Below are positions 9,318-18,016 of a stretch of DNA of 64,000 bases, piece after piece. The stretch is from JAHZKN01 sp965250205. Lineage in GTDB: Bacteria; Pseudomonadota; Alphaproteobacteria; Rhizobiales; Hyphomicrobiaceae. Every line of letters begins with the position of its first letter. The first letter of the stretch is position 1. The translations under genes and the position numbers were made by a program. The notes below the pieces were generated by a model that saw only the letters and a list, made by a program, of their open reading frames with translations, was not told the origin of the DNA and searched no databases. The stretch covers positions 1-64,000 of the forward strand of contig CBDFNK010000017.1 of assembly GCA_965250205.1 (NCBI GenBank), read 5' to 3'.

Positions 9318-9800
9318 CTAGAAGCCATCAGCCATATCTAGCCACGGCTTGATGTCCCAGAAGCCATTTGCGGCCCCGGATGTTGAAGGCAGCACCCACA
9401 CATTAACATGTTTTAACGCTGAAGGGGTGACGAGACCGTAGTCGATTTTTTTGACATTAAGTGCTTCAAGGGCGGCTTTTTTGCCATTGAACGCGACGGC
9501 GCGTGGGCGCCAATTGGCAATCGTTTCTTCAAGTTTGTGACGTGAAAATGCGTCTTGCGGAATATTCTTATCCATTCCGGATACGTCTTTAACAAGGTCA
9601 GTTAACCCAATGCCATAGCTTGGCAGTGTCCTATCTTCTTCTGGTGTCAGGCGTTTGGGAGTGAGCCCAATATCATGAAGGGTTTTCCAAAATTTATTTC
9701 CCGGTCCGCTGTAGTAGTGCCCCCGTTCCGCGGAAGCATTTCCCGCTGCAGTGCCGCAGAAAATCACAGAAAGATTGTGTGTAAGTATATCTGGAAGCAT
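9318..9800 (-). CDS. uracil-DNA glycosylase superfamily, Mug/TDG-like mismatch-specific glycosylase
   Basis: Excises uracil or related damaged bases from mismatched DNA. Motif 1 is 'FCGTAAGNAS' (residues 14-23), which aligns with the E. coli Mug 'FCGINPGLSS', so the catalytic-loop Asn is replaced by Ala. It is followed by 'GHYYSGPGNKFW', the Mug-type substrate-pocket segment. The second active-site loop is 'LPSTSGAAN' near residue 138. At 160 residues it has the normal Mug length. The exact base specificity (U, hypoxanthine, etc.) cannot be decided. It sits inside the lspA-lipoprotein-M16 cluster, where a repair gene is not expected. Confidence 0.82.
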   Translation of the reverse strand: MLPDILTHNLSVIFCGTAAGNASAERGHYYSGPGNKFWKTLHDIGLTPKRLTPEEDRTLPSYGIGLTDLVKDVSGMDKNIPQDAFSRHKLEETIANWRPRAVAFNGKKAALEALNVKKIDYGLVTPSALKHVNVWVLPSTSGAANGFWDIKPWLDMADGF

Positions 9801-10049
9801 CAGGCAATGGTCACACTTCTATTTCTTTGGATTGATTCTTCCCCGAACGGAAAATGGGGCTGATAAGAAGTCATGGGAAAGCAGGAACTGCCGTTGCGCT
9901 CAGCCTAGATCAACCTGCGAAAAGTTAGGTTCGACTTTGAGCAGATCAGTTGATCGCCAGTCATTGGATAGAGCCATCAGATAGAGGTTGAGCAAACAGC
10001 TTGGCTGGTACGAGAAAAGGCGCGATGCTCTAGCTAAAATGAGATTGCA
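9801..10049. other. intergenic region with a composite palindromic element
   Basis: No gene is seen. Most of it is occupied by the double hairpin described separately (9905-10033). The upstream 100 bases should hold the promoter for the glycosylase gene, but no clear -35/-10 pair stands out. Confidence 0.5.
9905..10033. repeat. two-unit intergenic palindromic repeat, copy 1
   Basis: Unit A (9905-9955) starts CTAGATCAACCTGCGAAAAG and ends GCAGATCAGTTGATC; its ends GATCAAC/GTTGATC are exact inverted repeats. Unit B (9969-10033) starts TAGAGCCATC and ends GATGCTCTAG. The same A-then-B order with an 11-13 base gap recurs at 10639-10746 on the other side of the lipoprotein gene. This resembles the mosaic double palindromes (RIME type) known in rhizobial intergenic DNA; identity with that family is inferred. 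Confidence 0.7.
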
Positions 10050-10496
10050 CTAATTCGCTTCGCCGCTGTTCCACTTCTGGATCGCCGTCATGACGGACTT
10101 GCGGCAGGGTCCAAGTGGACCACTGACGAACTCACTGCCGTCTACATATTCTTGATAATTCTTATCGCAGTATTCTTTTTGGGCTTTTTCGAGCGCCCCT
10201 CTGTCTTGCTTAGCAACCTGGTCGGGATCCTGGATGGTGAGCAATTCTGGATCGGCTGCCGCCACCGAGGTGCCAGGTGATGGCAGGCGGTCAACGCCGG
10301 GTGGCAGAACCAATGGCGCGCGCGGCTTAAGTTTCACATCATCTCGTGTTGTTTGTTTGGAATTGCTGCCAACACCGAGGGCATCAAAGATACCGCCTTG
10401 CAACTCAACATCGCCAACACCTAAACCGCAGCCTGAAACAGCAACGGCACCAGCGAGGACCATGGCAGTGGCAAATCTGCGAGTGCGGCGGTGCAT
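10050..10496 (-). CDS. putative outer-membrane lipoprotein, DUF3035-like
   Basis: A basic start and hydrophobic stretch end in the lipobox 'AVSGC', so the mature protein should be lipidated at Cys23. The mature part contains 'RAPLVLPPGVDRLPSPG', which resembles the Pro-rich core of DUF3035 lipoproteins, and the C-terminal half has two Cys (EYCDKNY and GPCRKS) that could form a disulfide. In other alphaproteobacteria a DUF3035 lipoprotein sits between lspA and the M16 pair, which supports this call. The role is unknown; an envelope/Bam-associated function is only a guess. Palindromic repeats flank it on both sides. Confidence 0.7.
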   Translation of the reverse strand: MHRRTRRFATAMVLAGAVAVSGCGLGVGDVELQGGIFDALGVGSNSKQTTRDDVKLKPRAPLVLPPGVDRLPSPGTSVAAADPELLTIQDPDQVAKQDRGALEKAQKEYCDKNYQEYVDGSEFVSGPLGPCRKSVMTAIQKWNSGEAN

Positions 10497-10620
10497 TTTT
10501 AGACGTCTCCCGACATTGGCAACGTGGTGCGATCAAGTGGCTTCCTGACCTAAATCGCAAGCAACTGGCACGGATAGGCGGATGGGCACGAACCAATATC
10601 CCCATTTCGCTCCGTTTATA

Positions 10621-10746
10621 GGCACCTAGATACAGGCACCTAGATCAAACTGCATTAAATCTATTCCGATTTAATGCAGATAATTTGATCTACTTCAAAG
10701 AGTTAGAGCATCTTATCTGCGTATTACCAAACGCAGGATGCTCTAG
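10621..10746. repeat. two-unit intergenic palindromic repeat, copy 2
   Basis: Starts with two direct copies of GGCACCTAGAT (10621-10631 and 10635-10645). Unit A (10641-10692) is a near-perfect long palindrome: TAGATCAAA / TTTGATCTA outer arms and a 12-base inner stem CTGCATTAAATC / GATTTAATGCAG, with an ATAA bulge on the 3' arm. Unit B (10704-10745) has TAGAGCATC / GATGCTCTA outer arms, CTGCGT / ACGCAG inner arms and a TTAT bulge on the 5' arm. Unit B is thus an inverted relative of unit A. It lies between lspA and the lipoprotein gene and may act as a transcript terminator or stabiliser. Confidence 0.85.
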
Positions 10747-11303
10747 GCCCCGTTTACGGCGTCATTACGACTCGCAAGAAGTGAATCATAAAGCAGACCA
10801 GTGACCCCAGCAACTATAGCCACATCTGCGAGGTTAAACACATACCAATAGTAGCCAAATGCATGCGCTGAGAAGAAGTCCGCGACACCGCCCAGCCAGA
10901 CCCGATCAATCGCATTGGCGATCGCGCCTCCAACGATAAGCCCCAGAGATATAATCATAATTTTGCTGTGCTGCCCACGGACCGTCCAAATCCACAGGCC
11001 GAGGGCGGCCAAAACAGCAAATCCTGCGAGCGTCAGCTGCCAGGCCTGGCTTTTGCCATCGAGCATGGAATAGCTGATGCCGGTATTCTTGACATAGACG
11101 ATATCGAGAAACGGCAGCAGGACATGGCGCTCGCCTTCTTTGATACCCCAGCCAAACAGCATCCATAGCTTGTGGGCTTGGTCGCTGACCAACGTCAGCA
11201 GGGCGGCCCAGAGTGCGGGTTTGGCGTGGTCTGCCCACAGCCAACCGGTCGGTGTTTGGCCAGTTGGTGTCCCGGATGTCACGGGTGAGGGTGTCTCGGT
11301 CAT
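10743..11303 (-). CDS. lspA: lipoprotein signal peptidase (signal peptidase II)
   Basis: Inner-membrane aspartyl protease that cleaves prolipoprotein signal peptides before the lipidated Cys. Four membrane helices are evident. The catalytic aspartates are in 'AIDRVWLGGVADFF' and 'FNLADVAI', and the 'VYVKNTGISYSML' loop matches the usual 'NxGxAF' segment. The start overlaps the ileS stop by 4 bases (ATGA), a classic ileS-lspA pairing. The next gene encodes a lipoprotein, a direct substrate candidate. Confidence 0.93.
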   Translation of the reverse strand: MTETPSPVTSGTPTGQTPTGWLWADHAKPALWAALLTLVSDQAHKLWMLFGWGIKEGERHVLLPFLDIVYVKNTGISYSMLDGKSQAWQLTLAGFAVLAALGLWIWTVRGQHSKIMIISLGLIVGGAIANAIDRVWLGGVADFFSAHAFGYYWYVFNLADVAIVAGVTGLLYDSLLASRNDAVNGA

Positions 11304-14300
11304 GTATCACCTTTTGGATCGCCTTGCAGGGCGTCAAACTCGGCAACGGCTGCTGCATCGCGCGCGGAGAGATCTGGATAGCGCGGGTCTGACCCCACAT
11401 CATGCGTGAACCGCCAGGAACGTGCGCATTTTTTGCCCTCAGCGCGGGTTGGTATAACCCCGACGCCAGCGACCTCTGTCAAAGTGAATGCACCAACAGG
11501 TGCACTTTTGTTGATGACCTTGATGTCAGAGGTGATGCAGATGTCGGCTAAGTCTTGGTTGTCGAGTGTACCAAGTGTTTTGAAAACGTTTTTATCTTCG
11601 ATGTAAATTTCAGGTGCCGCTTCCAAACTAGAGCCAATACGTTTTTCAGCGCGCTCGATTTCAAGCGCACCGGTGACGACGCGGCGGACAGAGCGGATGG
11701 TTTCCCATTTTTCTGAGAGCGCATCATCGCGCCAGTCTGACGGGATCGTTGGAAACGGCTGAAGATGCACAGAGCCATCGTTGTCGGGCCCGTTGCCACT
11801 TGGATTGCGGGCCAGCCAGGCTTCTTCAGCGGTGAAAGAGAGGATCGGGGCCATCCAGCGGGTAACGGCAGAATAGATCTCATCAATCACGGTTAGCGTT
11901 GCGTGACGTTTGGCGCTTGAAAAGGCTTCGCAATAGAGGGTGTCTTTGCGGATATCAAAATAGAACGCCGACAGGTCGGTGTTAAGGAACGGGGCCAAAG
12001 CCGCGACCACTTTTCGGAAATCGTAGTTGTCATAGGCTTTGCGAACTTCCGCATCGACGCAGGTCAGCTCATGCAGCATCAACCGTTCCAACTCTGGCAG
12101 GTCTTTAGTGGCAACGCGCTGGGTTTCATCGAAGTGAGCCAGCGCACCCAACATCCAACGCATTGTGTTGCGCAGTTTGCGGTAGGTTTCGCTGAAGGTC
12201 TTGAGGATGTCTTTTCCGATACGCAGATCATCGGAATAGTCGGAAGCCGCCACCCAGAGGCGCAGAATGTCGGCTCCGGATTTTGCAATTTCGTCATGTG
12301 GTGAAACGACATTGCCAAGTGACTTCGACATTTTTTGACCTTTGGGGTCGAGCACAAATCCGTGCGTCACCACAACGTCATAGGGAGCGTTGCCGCGTGT
12401 GCCGCAACTCTCCAGCAAAGAGGAATGGAACCAGCCGCGATGTTGGTCTGAACCTTCCAGGTACATCACGCGGTCGTTGCCGCCATCCTTCGCCCGTTTG
12501 ATGCCTTGTAGGCCAGGGAACGCATCGCCGTCTTCAAGTGTGAAGGCGTGCGTGCAGCCGGAATCAAACCAAACATCCAACACGTCGCGGACTTGGTCCC
12601 AATCATCGGGGTTTTCAACGAGCCCGGTGAGGAATTTCTCTTTGGCACCATCGCGGAACCAAACATCAGCGCCTTCAGCGTGGAAGGATTTTTCAATGCG
12701 CGCGATGAGTTCATCGGATTTGTCAAAGTCAGGGCCGGGGATGACCTGATCCGTTTCCACGTTGCGGAACACAGAAATCGGCACGCCCCAGGCGCGTTGA
12801 CGCGACATCACCCAATCGGGACGGTTTTCAATCATGCCGTTGATGCGGTTTTGGCCAACCTCCGGCACCCATTGCGTCTTGCCGATTTCCGACAGTGCGA
12901 TTTCGCGCAAGCTTGCGTTGGCATCCTTGTGCGGTGGCTTATCCATGCTGATGAACCACTGCGGCGTGTTGCGGAAGATGACCGGCTTCTTTGAGCGCCA
13001 CGAATGCGGATATTGGTGCTTGAGGCGCGAGCGCGCGATGATGTTGCCGGCATCGGCAAGTGCTTTGATGACCGCCTCGTTGGCATCGCCTTTGGAGCCG
13101 TTTTCTTTGAGCACACGTTTGCCCGCAAAGCCTGGCGCTTGATCGGTATAGATGCCATCGCCATCGACGGTGAAGGGAATGGATGTGTCGATGCCGCGTT
13201 TGTTGAGCGCTGCCTGATTGGACATCCAGATGATGTAGTCATCGGTGCCGTGTCCAGGTGCCGTGTGCACAAAGCCGGTGCCAGTGTCGTCGGTGACATG
13301 ATCACCGTCGAGGAGGGGTATGGGAAAGTCGTAGCCGATGGAGGAGAGGGGGTGAGCGCAGATGAGACCATCAAGTCCAGTAACGATATCACCACCAACA
13401 TTTTTCCATTCATCAATGCGCGCGGCGCTTTTTACCTGCTCAATTAAGCTTGCAGCGACAAGAAATTTTTCGCCGACCCTTGCCCAGTTGTCCTCAGGCG
13501 CTTTAGTAACTTCCATTTGTACATAATCAATTTTTGATGAGAAGCAGATCGCGCGATTGCCTGGCAGTGTCCATGGTGTGGTCGTCCAAATCACAACATT
13601 CGTGTCATTTAGGCGTTCTCCAATTGCTTCAACATTTCCATTTTTCTTCGGATCGCGACCAATGATAGGAAACTTCACCCAAACTTGATCCGACTGATGG
13701 TCGTGGTATTCGACTTCCGCCTCTGCCAGCGCGGTTTTCTCAACGACAGACCACATCACCGGTTTCGAACCGCGATAAAGTAACCCGGACTTGGCAAACT
13801 GCATTAGTTCGCGCGCGATAGTCGCTTCCGCCGGATAGGCCATTGTTAAGTAGGGGGTGTCCCAATCGCCAATAACGCCAAGGCGTTTAAATTCTTCACG
13901 CTGCACATCAACCCACTTGGCGGCAAAGTCACGACACTCCTGGCGAAAACCGTTGATGGCGTCTGGATCATCAAAGGCAGGCTTCTGTTTGCCTTTGGCG
14001 CGGTATTGTTCTTCGATCTTCCATTCAATCGGCAGGCCGTGGCAGTCCCAACCCGGCACATAGTTGCTGTCGCGCCCCAACATCTGCTGTGACTTCACAA
14101 CCAGGTCTTTGAGAATTTTGTTGAGCGCGTGTCCGATGTGAATGTTGCCGTTGGCATAAGGCGGGCCATCGTGCAGCACCATCTTATCGCGGCCTTTGGC
14201 TTGCGCACGCAGTTTGTCGTAGAGGCCGATCTTCTGCCAACGCTCAAGCAGGCGTGGTTCCAGTTTGGGCAGCCCCGCCTTCATCGGAAAATCGGTCTTT

Positions 14301-14356
14301 GGCAGAAACAGCGTTTTGCTCCAATTGCGCCCGCCGTCTTCGCTGTTGTTTGCCAT
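11300..14356 (-). CDS. ileS: isoleucyl-tRNA synthetase
   Basis: Class I synthetase that charges tRNA-Ile and edits valine. The HIGH motif is 'NIHIGHALNKIL' and the KMSKS loop is 'GQKMSKSLGN'; the CP1 editing domain contains the 'TTPWTLPGNRAI' threonine-rich segment. The ATG giving MANNSEDGGRNW is used; the frame is open 38 codons further upstream but that part is not synthetase-like. The C-terminal zinc ribbon is degenerate: of the usual four Cys (CxRCW...CGRC) only the first remains ('KCARSW...DLSARDA'). Confidence 0.95.
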   Translation of the reverse strand: MANNSEDGGRNWSKTLFLPKTDFPMKAGLPKLEPRLLERWQKIGLYDKLRAQAKGRDKMVLHDGPPYANGNIHIGHALNKILKDLVVKSQQMLGRDSNYVPGWDCHGLPIEWKIEEQYRAKGKQKPAFDDPDAINGFRQECRDFAAKWVDVQREEFKRLGVIGDWDTPYLTMAYPAEATIARELMQFAKSGLLYRGSKPVMWSVVEKTALAEAEVEYHDHQSDQVWVKFPIIGRDPKKNGNVEAIGERLNDTNVVIWTTTPWTLPGNRAICFSSKIDYVQMEVTKAPEDNWARVGEKFLVAASLIEQVKSAARIDEWKNVGGDIVTGLDGLICAHPLSSIGYDFPIPLLDGDHVTDDTGTGFVHTAPGHGTDDYIIWMSNQAALNKRGIDTSIPFTVDGDGIYTDQAPGFAGKRVLKENGSKGDANEAVIKALADAGNIIARSRLKHQYPHSWRSKKPVIFRNTPQWFISMDKPPHKDANASLREIALSEIGKTQWVPEVGQNRINGMIENRPDWVMSRQRAWGVPISVFRNVETDQVIPGPDFDKSDELIARIEKSFHAEGADVWFRDGAKEKFLTGLVENPDDWDQVRDVLDVWFDSGCTHAFTLEDGDAFPGLQGIKRAKDGGNDRVMYLEGSDQHRGWFHSSLLESCGTRGNAPYDVVVTHGFVLDPKGQKMSKSLGNVVSPHDEIAKSGADILRLWVAASDYSDDLRIGKDILKTFSETYRKLRNTMRWMLGALAHFDETQRVATKDLPELERLMLHELTCVDAEVRKAYDNYDFRKVVAALAPFLNTDLSAFYFDIRKDTLYCEAFSSAKRHATLTVIDEIYSAVTRWMAPILSFTAEEAWLARNPSGNGPDNDGSVHLQPFPTIPSDWRDDALSEKWETIRSVRRVVTGALEIERAEKRIGSSLEAAPEIYIEDKNVFKTLGTLDNQDLADICITSDIKVINKSAPVGAFTLTEVAGVGVIPTRAEGKKCARSWRFTHDVGSDPRYPDLSARDAAAVAEFDALQGDPKGDT

Positions 14357-14529
14357 CTTTGGTCTTTCACTGCTGGTTTGGCACATTTGGCTTGGCGCCG
14401 TCTCGCTAGACTTGGGGTCTGGATGCGGGCACCGAATAGGCCGCCTTCTAGCAACCAAGAGCTGAAACATAAAGGGGCGCTATGGCCGCTATACGCACGT
14501 CCTTCAGATAGGTGTGTTAGGCGGGTTGG

Positions 14530-15471
14530 TTAGGCTGGCTGGTGTGGGGCCACGGCGAGCCGGGCACTAGCTTCGGCGCAATCAACCTCCATTTGGGCGA
14601 CCAGCGCCTCGGGGCTGTCGAACTTGCGGTCGGGCCGTAAAAAATCAACGAACGTTACGGTGAGATCTTTCCCATAGAGATCACCGTCGAAATCAAACAG
14701 GAACACTTCAAGCACCGGCTTGGCGTCATCAAAGGTTGGTCGGGTGCCAAGGTAAGCTGCGCCGTTGAGCTCTGTGTCGCCAACGCCGACGCGGACGGCG
14801 TAAATGCCATGCGAAATCGCAGTGCCTTTGGGCAGGGGGATATTGGCGGTTGGAAACCCGAGCCCGGTGCCGCGGTGCGCGCCACCAATCACCCTGCCAT
14901 GCACCCGCCACCATCGGCCTAGCGCGTGACCTGCACCTTTCATATCGCCCTGCGCCAGCTTTAAACGAACCGCGGTAGACGAAAACACTTCACCATCTTC
15001 GGCTACCGGCGCCACGATGGTCGTTTCAAAACCTGACTGCTCACCCACACGTTGCAACATTTCTGGTGAACCCGTACGCCCTTTACCAAAAAAGAAGTCA
15101 TAACCAATGACGACATGACGAACTTTAAGCGCGTCAATTAGAATGTCTTGGCAGAACGTCTCTGCGGTCAGGCTGGCCAGCTCTTTGTTAAACGGCATGA
15201 CAACCGCCACGTCGATGTTCAGGCTCTTAAAGATGCGCAACTTTTCGTCCAAAGGCGTCAACCGGAAGTGTGGCTCTTCAGGGTGGAAGACTTCCCGCGG
15301 ATGGGGCTCAAAGATCATCACGCCAGCTGGCGCATTGCATGATTTTGCCTTGGTTGTTGCAGTTTTAAGCAACGCCTGGTGGCCACGGTGGACTCCATCG
15401 AAGTTGCCAATCGCAAGCACCGCGCCGGTGACCCGTTCGGGCACGTCTTTATGGCTATGAAAGATGTCCAT
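14530..15471 (-). CDS. ribF: bifunctional riboflavin kinase / FMN adenylyltransferase
   Basis: Makes FMN and FAD from riboflavin. The N-terminal adenylyltransferase domain has 'GNFDGVHRGHQALL' (the HxGH-like nucleotide-binding motif) and 'FEPHPREVF'. The C-terminal kinase domain has 'GTGLGFPTANIPLP' (PTAN motif) and the closing 'FLRPDRKFDSPEALVAQM'. Length of 313 residues is normal. It lies upstream of ileS on the same strand, as in many proteobacteria. Confidence 0.95.
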   Translation of the reverse strand: MDIFHSHKDVPERVTGAVLAIGNFDGVHRGHQALLKTATTKAKSCNAPAGVMIFEPHPREVFHPEEPHFRLTPLDEKLRIFKSLNIDVAVVMPFNKELASLTAETFCQDILIDALKVRHVVIGYDFFFGKGRTGSPEMLQRVGEQSGFETTIVAPVAEDGEVFSSTAVRLKLAQGDMKGAGHALGRWWRVHGRVIGGAHRGTGLGFPTANIPLPKGTAISHGIYAVRVGVGDTELNGAAYLGTRPTFDDAKPVLEVFLFDFDGDLYGKDLTVTFVDFLRPDRKFDSPEALVAQMEVDCAEASARLAVAPHQPA

Positions 15472-15524
15472 GCGGCGCCTCAGCCAATCTCAGTGTCTTA
15501 GAGCCTGCCGTTGCAGCGTGTGAT

Positions 15525-15956
15525 TTAACTTGGCCGCTTTGGCACCATTAATTCCGCTTCACCTTTGAGAACGGGTTTGGCCCCCACCGCACAAATGGTT
15601 TCAAACTTTGCACGGTTCTTCGCTTCAACCAATTCGATAATTTTTACGGTCGTCACCACTGTGTCACCTATTTTAACCGGTGCTATAAATTTCAACGACT
15701 GCGAAACATAAATTGCGCCTGGGCCGGGAAGCCGTGTGCCGAACACTGCCGAAATATAGGCGGCAGATAACATTCCATGCACGATACGTTCTTTGAAAAT
15801 CGTGCTGGCGGCGTACTCGGCATCGAGGTGAACCGGGTTGGTGTCTCCTGAAATTTCAGCAAAGCCAGCAACATCTGCTTCCGTTACGGTCGATGATATT
15901 TTGGCCTCCTGACCAAGACTGAGGTCTTCAAAGTAGGTCAGGGCAAAATGCAACAT
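15525..15956 (-). CDS. MaoC-like (R)-specific enoyl-CoA hydratase
   Basis: Hot-dog-fold hydratase. The hydratase-2 motif is complete: 'FAEISGDTNPVHLDAEYA' followed by 'IVHGML' carries the catalytic Asp/His pair. A single-domain protein of about 143 residues like PhaJ; it could feed (R)-3-hydroxyacyl-CoA into polyhydroxyalkanoate or act on another enoyl-CoA. The ATG at 15956 gives MLHFALTYFEDL; the frame is open 33 codons further but without a recognisable domain. It diverges from trcR across 282 bases. Confidence 0.85.
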   Translation of the reverse strand: MLHFALTYFEDLSLGQEAKISSTVTEADVAGFAEISGDTNPVHLDAEYAASTIFKERIVHGMLSAAYISAVFGTRLPGPGAIYVSQSLKFIAPVKIGDTVVTTVKIIELVEAKNRAKFETICAVGAKPVLKGEAELMVPKRPS

Positions 15957-16135
15957 GGCGTGGTAGGTCTCCGTAAAAGTTTGATGCGTGGGATTGGGAG
16001 TGCAGCTCAAGTCAAAACGAATTGGGACACTAACGGTCCGAATCGATTGCCGCAACTCGTGCCAATGAACTGATAAAGCCTTGGTAAATAGTCAAAAATT
16101 TCTGCAATCTTGGCGGATGAACCCTGTTTGGAGTG

Positions 16136-16165
16136 TTGCGGGTTTCCCCCGAATGGCGCTATAGT
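16136..16165 (+). promoter_or_regulatory. candidate sigma-70 promoter of trcR
   Basis: TTGCGG (16136-16141) and TATAGT (16160-16165) are separated by 18 bases, about 70 bases upstream of the trcR start. The -35 matches the consensus only in part, so this is a tentative call. Confidence 0.4.
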
Positions 16166-16238
16166 CACCCCATCTCCTTGAATCGTTAATCTTGAAGATC
16201 TTCGTTCTCCTCGAGCGGGGACCCGGAAATGGACTGTG

Positions 16239-17054
16239 ATGAGCGACCGTAAACCTTTGATGCCAAAAGCCACTGCCGTTTGGTTGGTGGACAACACGTC
16301 GTTGACCTTTGAGCAGATTGCTGAATTTTGCGGCCTGCACAATCTAGAGGTCAAAGGCATTGCCGATGGCGACGTGGCCGCCGGTATCAAGGGCGCAGAC
16401 CCGATCACATCCGGCCAGTTGACCCGCGAAGAAATCGCCAAGGGTGAAGCGGATGGTTCTCATAGCCTTGAGTTGTCCGACAACAGCATCGAAGTGCCGC
16501 AGACGACGCGCAAGCGCGCACCACGCTACACGCCTGTGTCCCGTCGCCAGGATCGCCCCAATGCGGTGCTTTGGTTGCTGCGTAATCATGATGAACTAAA
16601 GGATAGCCAGATTATACGTCTCGTTGGCACAACCAAGCCGACCATCCAACAGATCAGAGATCGTACGCACTGGAATTCTCAACAGTTGCAACCGCAGGAC
16701 CCTGTAACGCTCGGTCTTAGCACGCAGATCGATTTGGATGCAGAAGTCCAAAAGGCTGCCAAACGTTTAGAGCGTGAACAAAAGGCCGCCATCCGAGAAG
16801 CGCGCAAGGCCGGCACATTGCTGCCGACGGAAGAGACGACCGCTTCGGCTGAAGACCTTAGTAAGGCCGAGCAGCCGGACGTGGCCTTCCCAAATGCTGA
16901 AATTTTGACGCCAAAAGCACCAGAGCCGACGCGAGTAGAGACTGAGGCTGAAGAGCAAAAACGCGTCTTCCAGAAGCTGCAGGAAATGTCCTCAGAAAAA
17001 TCTGATGAAGCAGGCGAAGGTGGCGGCAGCGAAGGATCAGATCAGCCTGCATAA
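16239..17054 (+). CDS. trcR: DUF1013 protein, cell-cycle transcriptional regulator TrcR
   Basis: Alphaproteobacteria-specific regulator family; TrcR of Caulobacter binds promoters of cell-cycle genes. The conserved N-terminal block 'MPKATAVWLVDNTSLTFEQIA' with 'FCGLHNLEVKGIADGDVA' and the central 'NAVLWLLRNHDELKDSQI' block with 'LVGTTKPTIQQIRDRTHW' (helix-turn-helix-like) are diagnostic. The family core ends near residue 180; the remaining 90 residues are Glu/Lys/Ala-rich and probably disordered. A GTG directly precedes the ATG at 16239. Its presence is a strong taxonomic marker. Confidence 0.9.
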   Translation: MSDRKPLMPKATAVWLVDNTSLTFEQIAEFCGLHNLEVKGIADGDVAAGIKGADPITSGQLTREEIAKGEADGSHSLELSDNSIEVPQTTRKRAPRYTPVSRRQDRPNAVLWLLRNHDELKDSQIIRLVGTTKPTIQQIRDRTHWNSQQLQPQDPVTLGLSTQIDLDAEVQKAAKRLEREQKAAIREARKAGTLLPTEETTASAEDLSKAEQPDVAFPNAEILTPKAPEPTRVETEAEEQKRVFQKLQEMSSEKSDEAGEGGGSEGSDQPA

Positions 17055-17094
17055 GTTTTCGCGCGCTGGTGCAGAATATCCAAATCGCCACGCA

Positions 17095-17144
17095 CTAGAT
17101 CAACCTGCGAAAAGTTGCAATTGATTTTGGGCGGTTTACTCTAG
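17095..17144. repeat. unit-A palindromic repeat, degenerate copy
   Basis: The first 22 bases are identical to 9905-9926 (CTAGATCAACCTGCGAAAAG and two more). The right half is diverged and ends TCTAG, overlapping the ubiA stop codon. It lies between the convergent genes trcR and ubiA. Confidence 0.75.
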
Positions 17145-18016
17145 CCCAGGTTGGGCAGCATCTCTGCGCCGATCGCTAAAAACACAATGATCCCGATCGT
17201 GCGGTTAGATTTAAAGCGCTCAAGGCAATTGGCTGCATCGTTGATGTTGAGGGTTTTGACCTGCCAGGCGAAGTGCATGCCCGCCAGCGCAAGGCCAATG
17301 AAGAAAAATAACTTTGCACCTGCCAACCAACCGGCCACGGCCCACAGCGCAGTTGCCAATGCATAAAATGCGCTGACCCAGTGTGTTGTTGCCTCGCCAA
17401 AACGGATCGCTGTTGAGTTGACGCCTATTTTAATGTCATCGGCACGGTCTTGGTGGGCATAAATCGTGTCATAGCCAAGTGTCCAGGCTATAGATCCCGC
17501 ATAAAGCACCAACGGTGTCGCGCTAATCTCTCCGGTTATAGCACTCCAGCCCACCAGCGCACCCCAGTTGAAGCCCAACCCCAAGACGAGTTGCGGCCAC
17601 TGCGTATAGCGTTTCGCAAATGGGTAGACGGCGACTAGGACCAGTGAAGAAATCGCAAGAAGAATTGTAAAGCGGTTGAATGACAACAACACCGCAAGGC
17701 CGATGAGGGACAGGAGTAGGGCGAATACCACGGCCTGGGTTACGGAGACCTCGCCTGAAGGAATCGGGCGTGAGGCTGTCCGTTCGACTTTGGCGTCATA
17801 GTCACGGTCAACAATGTCGTTCCATGTGCAGCCCGCGCCGCGCATCACAAAGGCACCAACCACAAACAGTAAAATGTACTCAGGGTTTGGAATCACCTGA
17901 CCCTTTGAAAGTTCAGCAAGGGCCAAAGACCACCAGCATGGGAATAGGAGTAGCCATGTCCCGATCGGGCGGTCCACGCGGGCGAGATTGAAGTATGGTT
18001 TGAGCCAAGTCAGCAT
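17141..18016 (-). CDS. ubiA: 4-hydroxybenzoate polyprenyltransferase
   Basis: Inner-membrane prenyltransferase of ubiquinone synthesis that joins the polyprenyl chain to 4-hydroxybenzoate. The first Asp-rich motif is 'NDIVDRDYDAKVERTASRP' and the second 'YDTIYAHQDRADD'; 'RPIGTWLLLFPCWWSL' near the N-terminus is family-typical. Eight to nine membrane helices are visible. The ATG at 18016 (MLTWLKPYF) is chosen; a TTG at 18028 is also in frame. Confidence 0.93.
   Translation of the reverse strand: MLTWLKPYFNLARVDRPIGTWLLLFPCWWSLALAELSKGQVIPNPEYILLFVVGAFVMRGAGCTWNDIVDRDYDAKVERTASRPIPSGEVSVTQAVVFALLLSLIGLAVLLSFNRFTILLAISSLVLVAVYPFAKRYTQWPQLVLGLGFNWGALVGWSAITGEISATPLVLYAGSIAWTLGYDTIYAHQDRADDIKIGVNSTAIRFGEATTHWVSAFYALATALWAVAGWLAGAKLFFFIGLALAGMHFAWQVKTLNINDAANCLERFKSNRTIGIIVFLAIGAEMLPNLG

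Noticed and set aside
14357..14470. N-terminal extension of ileS
   Set aside because: Open frame but Arg/Pro/Ser-rich and unlike IleRS; the ATG at 14356 fits the family start.
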